In this document: positions 35,578 to 48,917 of the stretch, piece after piece | Numbering within the stretch: position 1 is the first letter of the stretch | How the letters are laid out: each line of letters opens with the position of its first letter | From: Progne subis subis | Lineage: Eukaryota > Chordata > Aves > Passeriformes > Hirundinidae | DNA length: 64,000 nt | Assembly: GCA_022316685.1 (NCBI GenBank) | Contig: JAKJHU010001088.1 | Span: forward strand, 29,793 to 93,792 | Direction: 5' to 3' | Made by a program: the position numbers and the translations under genes | Notes under the pieces: generated by a model | Told to the model about the DNA's origin: nothing | Seen by the model: only the letters and a program-made list of their open reading frames with translations | Databases searched by the model: none

Positions 35578-38500
35578 GTAGCCTACCAAGTGGTTTAGAG
35601 GTTTCTGCAGTTCTTCTGGTGGCTCATGATAATTATTCTTTTCTAGCAATAGTAACGATTTAAACATATTGCTTTAATGACTGTTATCTCATCTTTTTCC
35701 TTAATTAAGCAAATTGTCTTCAGTTAGCAAACACAATTATTGCTGACAAATTTGAAAGTAATAGTTTATAGATTGTAATCCACTTCTCTCTTACTCCTAT
35801 TTAGATTACAAATGTGGATGTCCCCAAGAACTGTGAAATAATTTGGCAACAGGATCTGATCTGCACTCTCGGTTAGGGGCACAGTTGCTTGTTTTAATTG
35901 AGTATCCCAACACCTTTTCTCAGTGCTCTGCACTTTCCCCTGAAATTTCTTGCTAAAAGTAGCAGTGGTCCTGATTTTACAGCACTAGTAGATAGTAACT
36001 CATAAATCAGCCTAAGGTTAGGAAAATATATTCTTAAAATTGTTTATATACATATAGTTTTAACAGTGTTTAGACTTGACCTGACATCATTCCAGTAAGA
36101 AAAAAATCTGGCCAAATACTTCAGATGTTTTTCCAAATGTTGGTACATGTTAAAGTCTTACCAAACTATTGAAACCTCCAACCAATTCATTTTAGTCAGA
36201 TATGGCCTAAAGTTGAAGTATTTTATAAAGGCTAAACAATGCCAAATGCATTTGGCTGAGATCAAAAACCAAATCTATTTGTTCTCTTTCATCTTTAGTT
36301 TTCCATTTCCTAGGAGTGTGACCTTAGTCAAACATCTATTAAAGTTAGCTTTTGATCTTACTCCCTTTAGGAAATAAAAAAGGAAAAAGTCAATCTTTAG
36401 AATTTTGTTCCAGAGACAATCCCAGTATTGTGTTTAATGTTCCAGTAGCATGTGAGTAAATAGGATTCTCTGATGCGTGTGATAGAGCAGTGGCTAAATG
36501 GGACAGTCATTTTTGTGTCAGAGATAAGAATCAAAAGGCAGAATTCTTCAGAAGCTGTTAACTGGAAAAATCCCCCCAAATAAGTGGAAACACATTAACT
36601 GGTCAATGTGCTGTATTTTTGGATCCTTTGATGAAAATGCCTTGTAATTTGATAACAGGTAGCTGTTCATTTGTAATACAATTTTCTCTTCACCAGTCAA
36701 AGCTGCCTAGTGATTAATCAGTAAAGAGGTTAATTTTCTTCTCAAGTATGAGCAGTTTGGTGGCTTTTTGAAAGAAATATGGACAAATTATTTATTTCCA
36801 GAAGACAAATAAGTTTCTTGGTCATCTGTAAGTTCCTTCACATTAGGGGAGTCTGTGTCACACCCATCCTTAGCCCAAGGGAAGCGAGTAGGTTTTCTTA
36901 AATATATACCAGTTCCTAAAACTATGCAGGGGAATAAAAATTACACATAGGATTTCTATTTAGCATCCTGAGCTGCTCAGATAGTAATTGATAAATGTCT
37001 ATTAGGTCTATTCTTATCAATGTAGTGCTACTGTTAGGGAAATGTCAATTAAAGGATATAGTAGATGAATACTAAAAAGATTTCTATAAAAGAAATATCC
37101 ATAGAAGAAGCAGAATTTATCTTTTTAATAAACTTCAAAATTGACAGATGTTTTGCATGTTAAGCTTCTAAAACCAGAGTTAAATGCTTACTGGGAATAC
37201 ATTGGACTATTACCTAGATAACTTTATAATAATGGATTTAGCAATGTGGGAAAGGCCTTAAAGTAGATTTAAACCTCTCAGTTCTAAACAGATAGCTGCA
37301 AAAAGTACACTATTAATACTGAGAAATGGTTTAGGACTGCAGAATAAAATAATTGTAAAAAGAATGCCTGTAAGGGGTTACTTATATAATGTAGAATTCT
37401 GGAAAAGTACCTGCAGTATTTTTCTGAATTGAATAAAAATATCTCAGTACATCTTGGACATCATTTATATTAACTGCAGTTTTATTTTTAAAGTAAATTT
37501 ATTTAATTTCAGTTTTAAAAATCCTGAGAATCTATTTTAAAATCTGAACATACTTTGGCTACTGAAATAATTGCACAAAACCTGAGCTAAAAATGTTTGT
37601 TGCCATAGTTCTAGAAGAAATGAAACTGCTATACTGGTGCAAACTCAGGAGTAAAGACCAGTAGAGTTCATATGTAAAGATTTGCAAGGACAAAGAGAAT
37701 ATTTGCATAATTTTAGATTACTCAGTGTTTCAATTCAGTAACTAAATTATTCCTCTCCTCCTCGAGCCTGCATTTAGCTTGGAGGCTGGAAGTTAATTCA
37801 GCTTGACCAATGAATAGAGACACATCCTTTAGGATTTTAAAAATGCTGTAGTTCATCTAGTACGTGTTATTTTTATTCACCACCTGGAACAAGAAAATAA
37901 GCTTCCAGTCAGTGTCTCAGCTTTGAAAAATGTTCTTCACCTTTCACAGCGTAAAATGGAAATAGCTATTCTGGCATAACTTCATAAACAAAGGTGATAT
38001 TAACCTATTGGGACTAAATTACGTGTCTCCCATGTTATTTGGGCAAGTAAACGTGCACAAATAAGCTTCAGCAAAGCTGTAGGAAAGTAACTTAAAAACA
38101 GAGAGATCAGAATGATCAAAAGTAAAAAAATGCTTAATAAAAGAAAGTAAAGGTACCTACTCCTCCATAATGACATTCCTCACACTCTGGCTGTGGGATC
38201 AATAGTCATTCATTTATTCCCCAAAGGAAAACAGGGCTCTTTTGTCTCTTTATTGAACATTCCCTGAAGTTAAACCTGGTTTCTTGCAGCCTGTGGGCAG
38301 CCTCCTCATTTTCCCTGTGCAGTTTGGGACTGCACGTATCCATCACCCACTCACTGAGGTGCCCAGAACACCAGCTCAGCTCTGGGGAGGTGTCTGGGCA
38401 GCTCCTGCCACAGGAATTTGCTGTGCAAGTTGGAGCATTGCATGGAAGCTTGTCCTTCCTCAGGTGCAGACCTTTGGATTGTCCAGACCCTGCTGGAACT

Positions 38501-41378
38501 GGAAGGAACTCATCCAGAATATTTCATTTCCTTCTTCCAGAGGAGAACCATGTGGTTCACACCCTGAGTGCCAGGGTACCACGAGGTCCTTCCTGCCACA
38601 ACCAGCACTGGTGGAAGGGATTTGGTGGCAAAAGCTGCATTCCTGAGCACTGTGTGAAGATCAGGCTGTGTCTGCTGTGGAGGAATGTGGTTTCCCACTC
38701 CCTGAAATGGGAAACAAACCAGAAACCTAACAGGTTTTGTTAAGCTAGAAGTGTATAAAGAGATCATAATGTGGCAGTAGGTGGAGTCCTCATTTGAAGA
38801 TGTAGAGGTCTCTGCTGCCCCAAATGTTATTTTATTTTACATTGAGCAATTAATGGAGTATTCATTTGGGAATTAGCTATTCCAGGAAAATGACATTTGT
38901 GCACTACATTCTACATATTTTGTCCGATTGCAGTAATTGTAAATATGATAGGTTCTGCTTGAAGCTGGAGATCCCCTAATGCCATCCCCAAATATTTTTC
39001 ACTGTGAATAAGTTGTGGGTTTTCAAATTATCTCAAAGCACGAATATTTTGCTTTAATTCAACAGCCAGAATTGCAAAGTGGTTATAGGTCTCAGAACAA
39101 CATTCTAGGAATTTCTGTTCCTAAGTGGTGCTGCTTTCAAACTTGAATCTTTTGAGGTTGTGTTAATTAAATGCCATTTGGAGAGGAGTGTCTGTCTGGG
39201 CTCTCTGTTTTCATTGCTTACATTAATGTGCTTCAAATAAGCATAATATTTTTGTGGGTTTTATGAACTGGCCACAGATTTCTCAGCTTTAAGTAACCAA
39301 GAGCTGTGTGTGATCAGAGCATTCCGTTTCTGTTCTGGCAGAGTACTGAAAATGGCTTATGTGGAAGCAGCAGCATGTAGAGGATGATTCTACAAATTTG
39401 CAAACCACACTTTAACAGTCCAGTCTCTACCAGCAGTGCTGTTCCTGGCAGAGTGTTGAGGGTTTTTTGTGAAATCTTGTACCATTATGAATTTATGGAA
39501 CTCACTATTCACTTGAAATCCTTGAAATACACCATTTTAAAAGTGTGGATTGAGACAGCTGGGATATAGCTGCCATGTGTCATCTGTCACAAAACAAATA
39601 TTTCTATGGTATTTTCCTGTCACAAGTAGGAAGCAGCTTGAAATCATTCACAAAGTTATCCTTATTCTCAGAAGACCTTCCCACCCAATTAATTTTACAA
39701 ACTCAAGCTTTCAGACTTTTTGGTACTTAGCTGAAAGGGCTTCCAAAAACTTCTGCCATTTCCCTTCTGTCATTACTGCTTATGGACAGGTGCTTGAAGC
39801 CCACAGAAACTGATGTAATGGGAAAAGAATAAATGTAGAGAAAAAAGAAACAGCAAATTCTGATTTCGGATGGCAGCACGTGCACCATGGCAGACTTCTG
39901 TGATTATATAGAAGTAACAGAATGTGCATGGTCAATACGAGGACTGTGAGGTTTAATATATTGATAACATAATTTTAGGTTCCCAGGAACCCAAGAATAT
40001 TCTAAAATGGATAACAAAGTCCTCCAGTCAGAAACAAAGGCTGATGGTAACCACCACTCCTTTCCTGTGACTTCGGAATGTTTAGCACTTTGGAGTTAAT
40101 ATTTTTTTTCCTGTAAATGGAATTTATTTTGTGTTGCTCTCAGGGAGGTAATTTAACACATTTCTGGTTTCATTTTTAATTTTTCAAGTCCTTATCTTAT
40201 AGAATTGCAATATTTAGTATGTGACAGCTTTATGAATGCATAAGCGGATAGTTTGAGAATTTGGGTGATTAAGAGCATTAATTTAACTTAGTGAAATCAG
40301 AGTCCTTATGCATAAATTTGTCACTCTCTTGATGTTCGAAAACACTGCTTAAATACACTCCATATTGTAAGTTTCCATTTTGTGTTGAAAAGTTTCAATG
40401 ACATGACTTACATTCTTCAGTACAGATCTGATGCAATTTTAAAGTTATCAAGGAGTTGTGATTTTTTTCAGTGATAATTAAATGGCTGCTTTGTCTGGCA
40501 TATGCTTCCATCTTCTGAAAGCTGTACATCCAAAGTGAGGTGGTCAGTCAATCAAATATACAGAAGAAGGTAAAGGTCACAGTAGTGCAGAATACTAAAA
40601 GTATTACACATTACAGCCTTGACAAATCATTCTCATGACATAGACTGTAAAAAAGAGCAGAAAATGTCACAAAATTAATAAATTCTCATGAGACCCACTG
40701 TAAGAATTGTGGAAAAAAAGCAATGTAACCCTCTCAGTGCTTTTTTAAGTTCTGATTTTCCCATTTCCCTCCAACAGGGGACGCTGCAGTTTAGTTTCAC
40801 ATGAGATGCAGGTGCCTTTTTGGGTAGGAAGTCAACTGCAAAATACACAGCTGTGTTTGCTTTGCATCAGCTTGAACAGGAGTGCTTATCTTACAGATCT
40901 AGGCACAAATTTGGGATTAAAATTTCTATGTACTTCTAACTGAGCCCCTTGGGTCTGGATGGGACATCTGACAGCTCTTGGGTCATCATCTCCTCATGTG
41001 GATGGAAGATATGAAATATCCCAGGTGCTTGATGGAAAATGTTCACATTAAAAATGTTTCCAGTCTTTCAGATGGATGTCAGGGAGGATAAGATCAGGAC
41101 AAAATCAGAGGTTATGAGTGGGGTAAGAAGCTTAAATAATAGAAACAGACATGGGATGAAAGTATCTGGAACTCACCCCATGTTTAAGTGGACCCCCAGA
41201 TTTGTAAGAACCAGGGCTCTTGCTACTGTCTAAATGTGTGTGAAATTAGAGAGTGACAACCTGTTGCTTCTGTGAATTGTTCCACGGAGTGGCAGGGATG
41301 TTTTGATGTTTGGGGGTTTTAATCTTGTTTATGCTCATGTGAACTTCTGCATGAAATTGTATTTTAAAGTAAGATGAG
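35578..41378. other. Long intron stretch, nothing recognised
   Basis: About 5.8 kb unique AT-rich sequence. A GC-richer patch at 38280-38740 has overlapping open frames on both strands (120, 139 and 85 codons) but no motif, no splice sites and no strand preference, so I do not call a gene. Confidence 0.55.
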
Positions 41379-41594
41379 TGTCCTGGGGTGACTGTGTATC
41401 CCCAATCGTCTGTTGGGTGCAGGGGGGAGGGCAAGCGCGGTTTGTTTTTCCCCAGGAAAACTCTGCTCATCGGAGTGACCTTGAAGTGGGGGAGCTGGAA
41501 CTCGGCAAGGCTGAAGAAGCTCTGTTGTTTTTTTTCCTGGGCAGTTAGTTAGTTTAGTGCTAGCGTAGTTAGACGCTGTAGAATAGCTGAAGCT

Positions 41595-41670
41595 TTTTGC
41601 TTTTTTTTTCTTTTTTTCTCTTTTTCTCTTTTTTTTCCTTTTTTTTTCTTTCCTTTTCTTCTTTTTTTGC
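41595..41670 (+). repeat. T/C-rich pyrimidine tract in LTR
   Basis: About 75 bp of almost pure T and C. On the minus strand it yields long Lys/Arg/Glu runs, which explains the spurious open frames there. Confidence 0.85.
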
Positions 41671-41912
41671 CCTCTCCTCGGAACGGTTCCAACCTCTCCG
41701 GACTGAGGACCTGGGGAAGCACCGGGGGCCTCCACAGGGGACCCACCCCACCAAGACCAGCCCTGCACATCTCCTTTTCTCCCAACGTCAGCGGAGACGG
41801 AGCGGTGGAGCACAGTGACGATCTTCAAGAGGAGAGACTTTCTTTAAGTTTGTTATCCCTCCGTAAGCGGCACGAAGCTCTTGTCATCGGGTATTGTGCT
41901 GGGAGTGCTTTG

Positions 41913-41929
41913 CCTGTTTAATAAACAGG
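41913..41929 (+). terminator. Poly(A) signal inside a perfect palindrome
   Basis: CCTGTTTAATAAACAGG is a perfect inverted repeat with AATAAA spanning its centre, in the R region of the family E LTR. The related LTR at 45778 has a weaker AGTAAA instead. Confidence 0.7.
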
Positions 41930-42433
41930 CTTTTTCCACTTCTCTCTGAGGAAGTTTTTTCCCGAACCGGTTGGGGGAGGGGAGGGGGGCCCCTTGGGAG
42001 GATTTCTCCCAAAATCTGCCTGAAACCACCACAGTGAGCAAGCACACCATGTTAAACAGAAATTACCAGGATTGCAAAATCAAGCCGTCAGAAACATTTG
42101 TGCATTGCTAATTCTGATCCCTTGAGCATTTGGCAAAGTCTTTAAATGACATTATCAGTGTTTTCCCCAGCATCAATGCCTGGGTGATGATGGAGCATCC
42201 ATTGACTTGTGTGGGATGAAGAGACCTGTCTGTGGGTCTGTCCCCACCCAGCAACTGCAGAAGGGGAAGTTACTTGGGGAATATTTAGTGACTGCACAAA
42301 ACCAGGGAATCAAGTCCCTCAAGAAAAGACTGTGACATTCTCAAGATGACTGGAGCTTCTCTGTGGAAGATTAATTTCTCTCAATTCCTGACAAATATGA
42401 TATTGTTACCATTCAGGATGGCTCAAATAATGA

Positions 42434-42800
42434 TGTGTAGAACTCCGGTTCATTTGGAGGGCTTATAGCAGAAGTTTATTGAAAGACAAGCTCTTTTATC
42501 CAGTATTTCGGTACAATGGATATTATTGGTTGTTTCAGACCAATGCCTCTTAGTACCAGTAAACAACTTGGAAAAACACCAGGTGTCAGGAAGAGGATAT
42601 CTACAAGGATTGCTTTGGGTTCCTCCTTATGATTTCCCAGGCCCAAGTGAGAGAGTTATGTACTTGGCTTTTCCCACAGGCTTCAAGCCTATTGGTTGCA
42701 TTTCAGCTGGGCAGTGTCAGATGGATGTCCTGGATTTCAGCCTGGGCTCCGAGTGCCCTCCTGGGTCTGGGGTGATGCTCCTACAGCCCAGCCCATGACA
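42434..42800 (-). mobile_element. Possible LTR fragment
   Basis: On the minus strand, GATAAAAGAG near 42491-42500 is followed by CAATAAACTTCTGC near 42468-42480 and then a run ending CTACACA at 42434, the usual order TATA, poly(A) signal, LTR end. The other end is not defined and I found no TSD, so the right coordinate is approximate. Confidence 0.4.
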
Positions 42801-43199
42801 GCTCTCTGAAATCCATCCCCAGCCTGCAGTGCCCAGTTACTCACCAGTTACTCCGAGTTCTATCCTTGGGTCTCTCAGATGATCCACATTGAAGGATTCT
42901 TGTGACCATTCCCAAGTGGTAGCCAGGGTATCTTCACAGACCACTGAAAACATGACATGCACTAGAGCTAAACCTTCCTGCTGTTTCTGTTTGAGTCAGT
43001 TCACAAACATGAAAAACATCTGCAGTGACAAGAATTGCAAGTTTGGACCCATCTCCAAACTGCTTTTAAGACTTTGGGCACTTTACTGTTCTTATCCAAG
43101 AATTCAGTTTCACTGTCCTTTGCGTAGTGCTGGGTTTTGCCTCCCTATTTATCACTAAGCAAGGATGATTCATTCCAGCTACAGAGAAGCCTTCACTTC

Positions 43200-43720
43200 C
43201 CAGCATGATTTTTTAAATTAATTAATTAGTAAAATTTTGCAGGCATTCTGAAAATGTAAAGTATATATTATATGTACTTATTAATTTTAATTAAAGTGAG
43301 TGTTCTTTTTCAGTCTTGGAAAGCCTAATTTGTTGGAGGTTTCAGGATTGTTTTCACTGTTGGCAATATGGTCTCTCATACTGACCTTTCATAGTACCAG
43401 ATATTTCATCATTGCTGTTTTAGCACAGCATGCTTGACCCATAGCAGCTTTGAATGCAAATAATAAACAAGCCAATGCACAATGCTTGACTGTTACACTG
43501 AAATAATATGGCACAACTAAACTGGGTTTCATTTTTCCTTTTGAATATTATTACTTGCAATGTGTTGACTGTTAATTTAATTAAATGTTTTGTTTTAACA
43601 GAAAACCATTTTTCAGTTCACTGACTCACCATTTCATTTAATTAATTGCAGACCTCAGGATTTGATTACTCATAGTTCTCCTTTAGTTAATTTACTTGTT
43701 CACAGTTTTGACAGAAATGC
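43200..43720. promoter_or_regulatory. Candidate non-coding element, TAATTA-rich
   Basis: Several TTAATTAATTAG, TTTAATTAAT and TTAATTTAATTAA cores in repeat-free sequence, with mixed-composition stretches between them. Could be homeodomain-bound DNA or just AT-rich intron. Confidence 0.2.
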
Positions 43721-45777
43721 TTTCAAACTAATATGAAGGAGAGGCACAGTCTGACTAATCAGGAAACTGGAAAAAAATAGCTGTAACTGGAGTATGAGAT
43801 TAGCAGACACTCAGGGTCACCTGAAAAACTCAGAGCCCTTGTATTCACCATCAAAATGCAATTTTCAGTGACTGGACATTGGTTAAATGTGCAGGAGTCA
43901 CTTGCACCCAAGACACCAGAGGAATGTAGTTGAGTTTTGGATTCTTATCCAAACACTAGAAAGTATTTGCCAAGGAATAAATCGTGATGCTACTGGAAGC
44001 GAGACACTGTCCCCTTGTCCCCTGGTGCTCAGGGTGGCTCAGCACTGCCCTGTGATGGGAGACAGCAAACAACCTGGGGCTGTGATCTTTGGGCCATGCC
44101 ATGAAAATGCTGCTTCTTTTGAAATAACTCCTGAAACTTCACTGAGGAATAACCTTCAGTAATCTTGTTTGGCTGTGATGGGGCTATGTGAGTAAACAAT
44201 GAACCACTGACCTAATGACATGCAGACAAGGGGTGGAGGAGCCTCTCACAGGCTCTGAGGGACCGCAGGTCCCGTGGCTGCAGGAGCAGAGGATGTGCTC
44301 AGGGGGTGCAGGAGCAGCCAAGGCTCCCAGGATGTGGGGCTCTGTTCCATCTCCAGCACCCCAAGCACTGGGTTCTCCCCAGGGTGGTGCAATGCCCTGT
44401 TGAGCCAGCTGAGAACAGCCCTAATTTGGATCCAGACTCTTCATTTGAAAACGGTTTGGTTCTTAGGCCTGATCTTTCTGTCCAGAATACAACTGCAGAA
44501 TTTTCCTTCAGTGCAACCTGTGCATGAAGTGTGTGGTTTGTGCATCCTTATTTTGGGTATTTCAGTAAATATTTGGTTATTTATTCTATCAATCCCTGTG
44601 CTGTGCAGTGGAATTCTGCAGCCTCGTCAGAGGGAAGGATGCAGAGTGTCCTGTCTTAACTGGGCTCACAGAAAGCAGATCACAGAAGGTTGTTCTGCCA
44701 TGCACATCATGAGTTCCTGAGCAGTTGGGATCGGATCCCTGTGCACAGAACACAGCTCCCAGATTCCATGTCTCTCTCCAAGATCCCACCAGGAGCTGCT
44801 CCCTGCCAGCCCAGAAAACTGGGGATACTGGAGCAGCACCAGCCCCACCGTGGGGCTGTGGGCAGCCTTGCCAGGAAACCATCCTGACCGTGCCGACTCC
44901 TCCTGTGCTGTGGGGTTGTGAAGGATGTCCCTGTTTGACTACAAACGTCCACAGTTTATTTCCTGGGTGTTCCCTGATGGATAGCAGCTGGCAGAAGATA
45001 ACTGAAGAAAGGAAAATTTAAAGTGTAAATGGACAGGGAAAACCAGAAGCTTTGAAGTATGCAATCCAGCACATGGGTTTTCCTAGCAATCCTTTTTTTT
45101 TGTTTTGTTTTTTTTAGGGGGATGTTGAGGGATAGATGTATATGCTGCAGCAGTTCCCAGGACATTTTTCCAAGTGAGGTGCTCTAAGTGAGATTCTACT
45201 GCTGATAATGACTCATCCAAGAGGATGGAAATGATTCTTCAGTTCTTTGTAGGTCCTTAGATAAGTCAGTTGAAGAACAGCCCTCTTCTCCACAGCTAGC
45301 CCAAGCTGAGTCAGTTATAGAAAGGAGTTTTATTAATAGTTAAATTAAATAATAGCTCCAGTAACGTTAACCATGGCGGTACCTAATTGAAGATTATGCC
45401 AATGCTGCCTGTTTTCTGCCATCATTTCAGTCAGCAGCACCCCCTTACTGCTGAACTCATTTGCTTTAGCCTCAATTTTATTATCTCTCAGAGATGCTGA
45501 AGAATTTGTACACTGCTTTTAAAGTGCCTCAGATTCTGTGACTTTTAGTTCAAGTAAGAAATTACATAGACTGGGGAGTGAGTGAAAGAATAAAGACTTT
45601 GCAGATGCTGAGTTTAGGGATAAACTCAGCTCTGTCTTCCAGCTTGTGCCTGGCTGTGCAGAACCTTGGTGCTTTCTGCGCTAGGGCTGTGTTTTACTTT
45701 TGAAACTTTTGCTGCTGGAGTGACTTTGGTATGGCAGATGGCACAGCACTGTTTCCTGATCCATCACTGTTTCTTGG

Positions 45778-46441
45778 TGTCCTAGGGTAACTTTATGATG
45801 CTTGTATCCCCAATCGTCTGTTCTGTTTGAACTCTCTATATTGAGTCCTGTGCCTTTAAGACTGGTTCTAAGAGCAAGGAGAAGCGCGGAGTTTGTTTTG
45901 AGAAAACTGCCTGACTCCTCCACATTCTTCTCCGGACGGTGTTCGGCGGAGGCTTGGAGAGACTGCAGGACAGAGATCTTTTTGCTTTTAGTTAGTTTCA
46001 GCTAGCTAGGGCAGAGAAGTTCCCTGGACTGTTTTTTTTCGTTCTTTTTTCTTGGAACTGTTTAAACCTGCTCTGGACTGAAAACCCAGGGGAGCACTGG
46101 GGGCTGCACCTGCGGCCCACCGGGGCCTGGAGCTCGGCATTTTCCAGCAGCGCCGGAGGGACTGGGACTGAGGAGAGACTGAGAGAGAGCCGAGCTCCAC
46201 CCACGGCAAGGACTTTCTCAATTTGCCATCTCACTTCAGAACAAGAGGTTTTATTGTTTCATATTATTCATTCTTTATACTTGTATGCACTTTATTTGTT
46301 TAGTAAAATAGTTTTTTCCACTTTTCTCCACAAAGGTTTTTTTTTCTTTCGGACTGGTTGGAGGGAGGGGCCACTTGGGTTTGCTTCCCAGAGGGATCCT
46401 ATACAGGGGTTTTCCCCCAAATTTGTCTCCAAACCAGGACA
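45778..46441 (+). mobile_element. Solo LTR, family E, perfect TSD
   Basis: TGTCCTAGGGTAAC to AACCAGGACA, 664 bp, flanked by a perfect 5-bp TSD CTTGG (45773-45777 and 46442-46446). The first ~200 bp are almost identical to 63799-64000. Ends form an inverted repeat TGTCCT / AGGACA. Plus sense is inferred from the family E copy with AATAAA. The open frames inside are LTR sequence. Confidence 0.94.
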
Positions 46442-48764
46442 CTTGGCTGGTGTCCTTATGGCAGCTGTGTCTGGTTAGGGAGCTCAGAAATGCCTGACAA
46501 TAATTACCTTTAATTTCTGCAGGCGGCATCGTGGTGATTTGGGGACTGTGTTTATTATTTTCTGTTTGTGCCGTGGTACCTTTCTGCCTTCATTACACTT
46601 CTGGTACAACTGTTCAGTAGAATGTTTTGGGGTATTTTTCTTTTCTTTTTTTTTAAATACAGTGCCCTGGATAATTTTTTCTCTTGTCTTTTCTCTGAAC
46701 ATTTTGCTGAAGATCTGAATTTATTTTCTATTCTCTGTTTACATCCTTATAAATAGTTTCTTTACTGTTTGCATATTTAATTAAATTTCATGACTTCCAA
46801 TCTATATAAAGAACCTGTATAAATACTGACCCTGATGAAAACACTGGAATATTGGTTTATCTGTGCATCCCTGGGTACATACAAATGATAAGATGTTAGA
46901 AGAAAAAGCTCCATGGTCTGACACTCTATTTTTGAGCCATTAAAATGTATGTGAATTCTTTGCAAATGGGTTAAAAATAGAAAGTGAAAAGGTACCTGGA
47001 AATCTTGAAAACAGTCAATTCCTCACAACTATGATGATGCTTAGTGCTTCTTACTTCCTGAAAATAGTGTAAAATTCACTCAAAGAGCAATCCCACTTCC
47101 TTTCCCTAAGGAAAAAAAGTGAAGAAGTTTGCAGACTATTTCATCTTCTCCAGAAAGTGTGTGGAGAGTTTTATCATTGTGATGGATTGTGTGTGAGATA
47201 AAACCAGGAATTTAAACATCAGGATTTTATATCTGCTTGATAAAAAGCCTGTAGCATTTGTAAAAGAACTTCAAAGGGTGTTGAAAAAAAATTACAGTGT
47301 AGTGGTCTTTTGTATGAAGCGAGGGCTGCATTAAATAACCTAAAAGACAAAATTATTGGTCATGATCAGAATATCTTTGCTGAACTTGACCAAATTGCTG
47401 TATCCATGTGTGATAAAAGGAGTCCCTCTCCATGCAGTCCTGGATTGCTTCCTTTCTTAAGTCTTACTGAAATAATGAAAACTTTGTGAAGCCCATTAGA
47501 GGAGCAGCAGAGCTAATCTGAATGTCAAATTCGTAGCAGCTATTAGGAGAGTGTTGCAATTTATGGATAGGGTGCGAAAATTATTAGTTCCCTTTAATCC
47601 GTATCTAAATCTCTCAGTAAGCAATACTTTCCAGAAGCAGATTATATAATTCTAGTTTGACGTATGATACCTTAGTGGGTTGCTAGAACAGGCACCACCA
47701 CCAAAAAAAACATGGGTTTTATTAAATCCAATTCAGTGATTTTGTAGAACTAGGTAGCAAATAATAAAAGCAAGTCCTGCTGTACTGAGAAGAATAAACC
47801 CATTTAATCCATAACTGAGTGAATAAACAATTGTACCTGTAGAGATATTTTTGGTTTTGTGCCCATGTCTCTTGGATTTTCCTGCTAGAACTTCAGATTA
47901 TTTTCAGTCACATCTTGCCCAGAGTAAAAGTAATTTGGTACTGTGTTGAAGAAAATCTGATTTTTTATTTACTGACCAAGCCAAAGTGATAAAACTTTAA
48001 AACTTCACCTTTATGAAATATATATATATATATATACTGGGAATCTAAATAATAATAAAAAATCATTATAATTATGGTAACCTGTAATCTGATGTTACTC
48101 TGCTTCTCTTTTTGTACTGGAAATTAATTGGGTTTTAGTAATTTGAAAACCTTCTACCAATACCCACCTTAATTCCATAAATTTCTGCTGGGCTTAATGG
48201 TCTCTTAAAAGTGAGATCGATTCTATAATTATCCATATTGTGTTTTTCTACACATTTCCAATGTAATATTTTCCAGTTACAATAATATTAATCCAAACCA
48301 ACAGATTCCCAAAAGGACAAAACAATATTTGGATGCATAATAGAACAATGAATGCTGTACTATTACATGTTAATTGGCTTTGAACTGTTAAAATTAAGGA
48401 ATAGTCTTACTTTGCATGTGGAAATTTTGTTGCAGCTAAATAAGTCAATCAGAAAGTGATCAAAGTGACAAGGTGATCAAAGTGATGGGAAATTATATTT
48501 AAAAGTATAATCAAAAGGGATGCCATTAAATAAATATTTCTTTGTGCTATACATGTTAAAAAGAAAACATGAATGATTTTTTTTCTTTAAATTCTTAGAA
48601 TGTTGTATTGAAGTAACTTGACTTCAAAACAAAGATGGGGTTCAGGGATAGCATTACTTAACTGGACTAAGAATGGGAATTGAATTTATGTGACTTTTTG
48701 TCACTGAAAAGGAATGTTGTGATCAAACTTGCAGTGCCCCATTGTACAATATGACACTGCATAT
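46442..48764. other. Intron upstream of the DACH2 exon
   Basis: About 2.3 kb of AT-rich unique sequence leading to the exon. A short AT microsatellite lies at 48018-48036. No repeats or other exons seen. Confidence 0.65.
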
Positions 48765-48785
48765 TATTTATTTATATTTTTCCAG
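48765..48785 (+). promoter_or_regulatory. 3' splice site of the DACH2 exon
   Basis: A T-rich tract (TTTATTTATATTTTTCCAG) ends in AG directly before the conserved coding sequence. No competing AG lies in the tract, so the acceptor is unambiguous. Confidence 0.85.
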
Positions 48786-48917
48786 GTATGACAGCAGCTG
48801 CCATGGCAGAGGCTATGAAGCTACAGAAAATGAAACTTATGGCCATGAACAGCCTTCATGGAAGTGGAAGTCAAAATGGAACTGAGTCAGAAAATGAAGA
48901 GCTTAATTCTAATGCAG
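48786..48917 (+). CDS. DACH2: Internal coding exon of DACH2 (dachshund family transcriptional co-repressor)
   Basis: A 132-base exon lies between a pyrimidine-rich 3' splice site ending TTTTTCCAG and a GTAAGG donor. It enters and leaves in phase 1 (the first two bases complete a Gly codon, the last base starts one), so it is symmetric and could be skipped without a frameshift. The peptide includes AAAMAEAMKLQKMKLMAMN followed by GSQNGTESENEELNSNAG. From memory of the family, this matches DACH2; DACH1 has a different sequence here (IAEAMKVKKIKLEAM type). Dachshund proteins are nuclear co-repressors with an N-terminal DNA-binding DACHbox-N and a C-terminal coiled coil. This exon encodes the Met/Lys-rich linker between them, and neither domain is in the window. 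The neighbouring exons lie outside, so the flanking introns exceed 48 kb and 15 kb. The open frames extending past the donor are intronic read-through. Confidence 0.88.

Larger units (their letters stand above)
41379..42033 (+). mobile_element. Solo LTR, family E (TGTCCTGGGG type)
   Basis: TGTCCTGGGGTGACTG to AACCACCACA, 655 bp. Flanks ATGAG (41374-41378) and GTGAG (42034-42038) are a 5-bp TSD with one mismatch. Homologous in layout to the LTRs at 45778 and 63799 (CCCCAATCGTCTGTT block, TTCCAACCT, terminal Pro-like GGGGCCCCTTGGG). AATAAA at 41921-41926 gives plus sense. Contains a long pyrimidine tract (41595-41670). Confidence 0.88.
42034..45777. other. Intron with LTR-like fragment and AT-rich block
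   Basis: Unique sequence apart from the LTR-like fragment at 42434. A TAATTAAT-rich region at 43200-43720 is a possible non-coding element. A GC-richer patch at 44215-45020 has overlapping frames on both strands and no recognisable product. Confidence 0.5.

Noticed and set aside
38284..38767. 120- and 139-codon frames considered as a possible exon
   Set aside because: Different frames and strands are equally open, no splice consensus bounds them and the peptides are low-information.
41549..41828. Lys/Glu-rich frames up to 154 codons
   Set aside because: They translate the pyrimidine tract of the family E LTR in reverse.
44215..45021. Cluster of frames on both strands
   Set aside because: GC-rich intron patch without motif or splice sites; no repeat family recognised.
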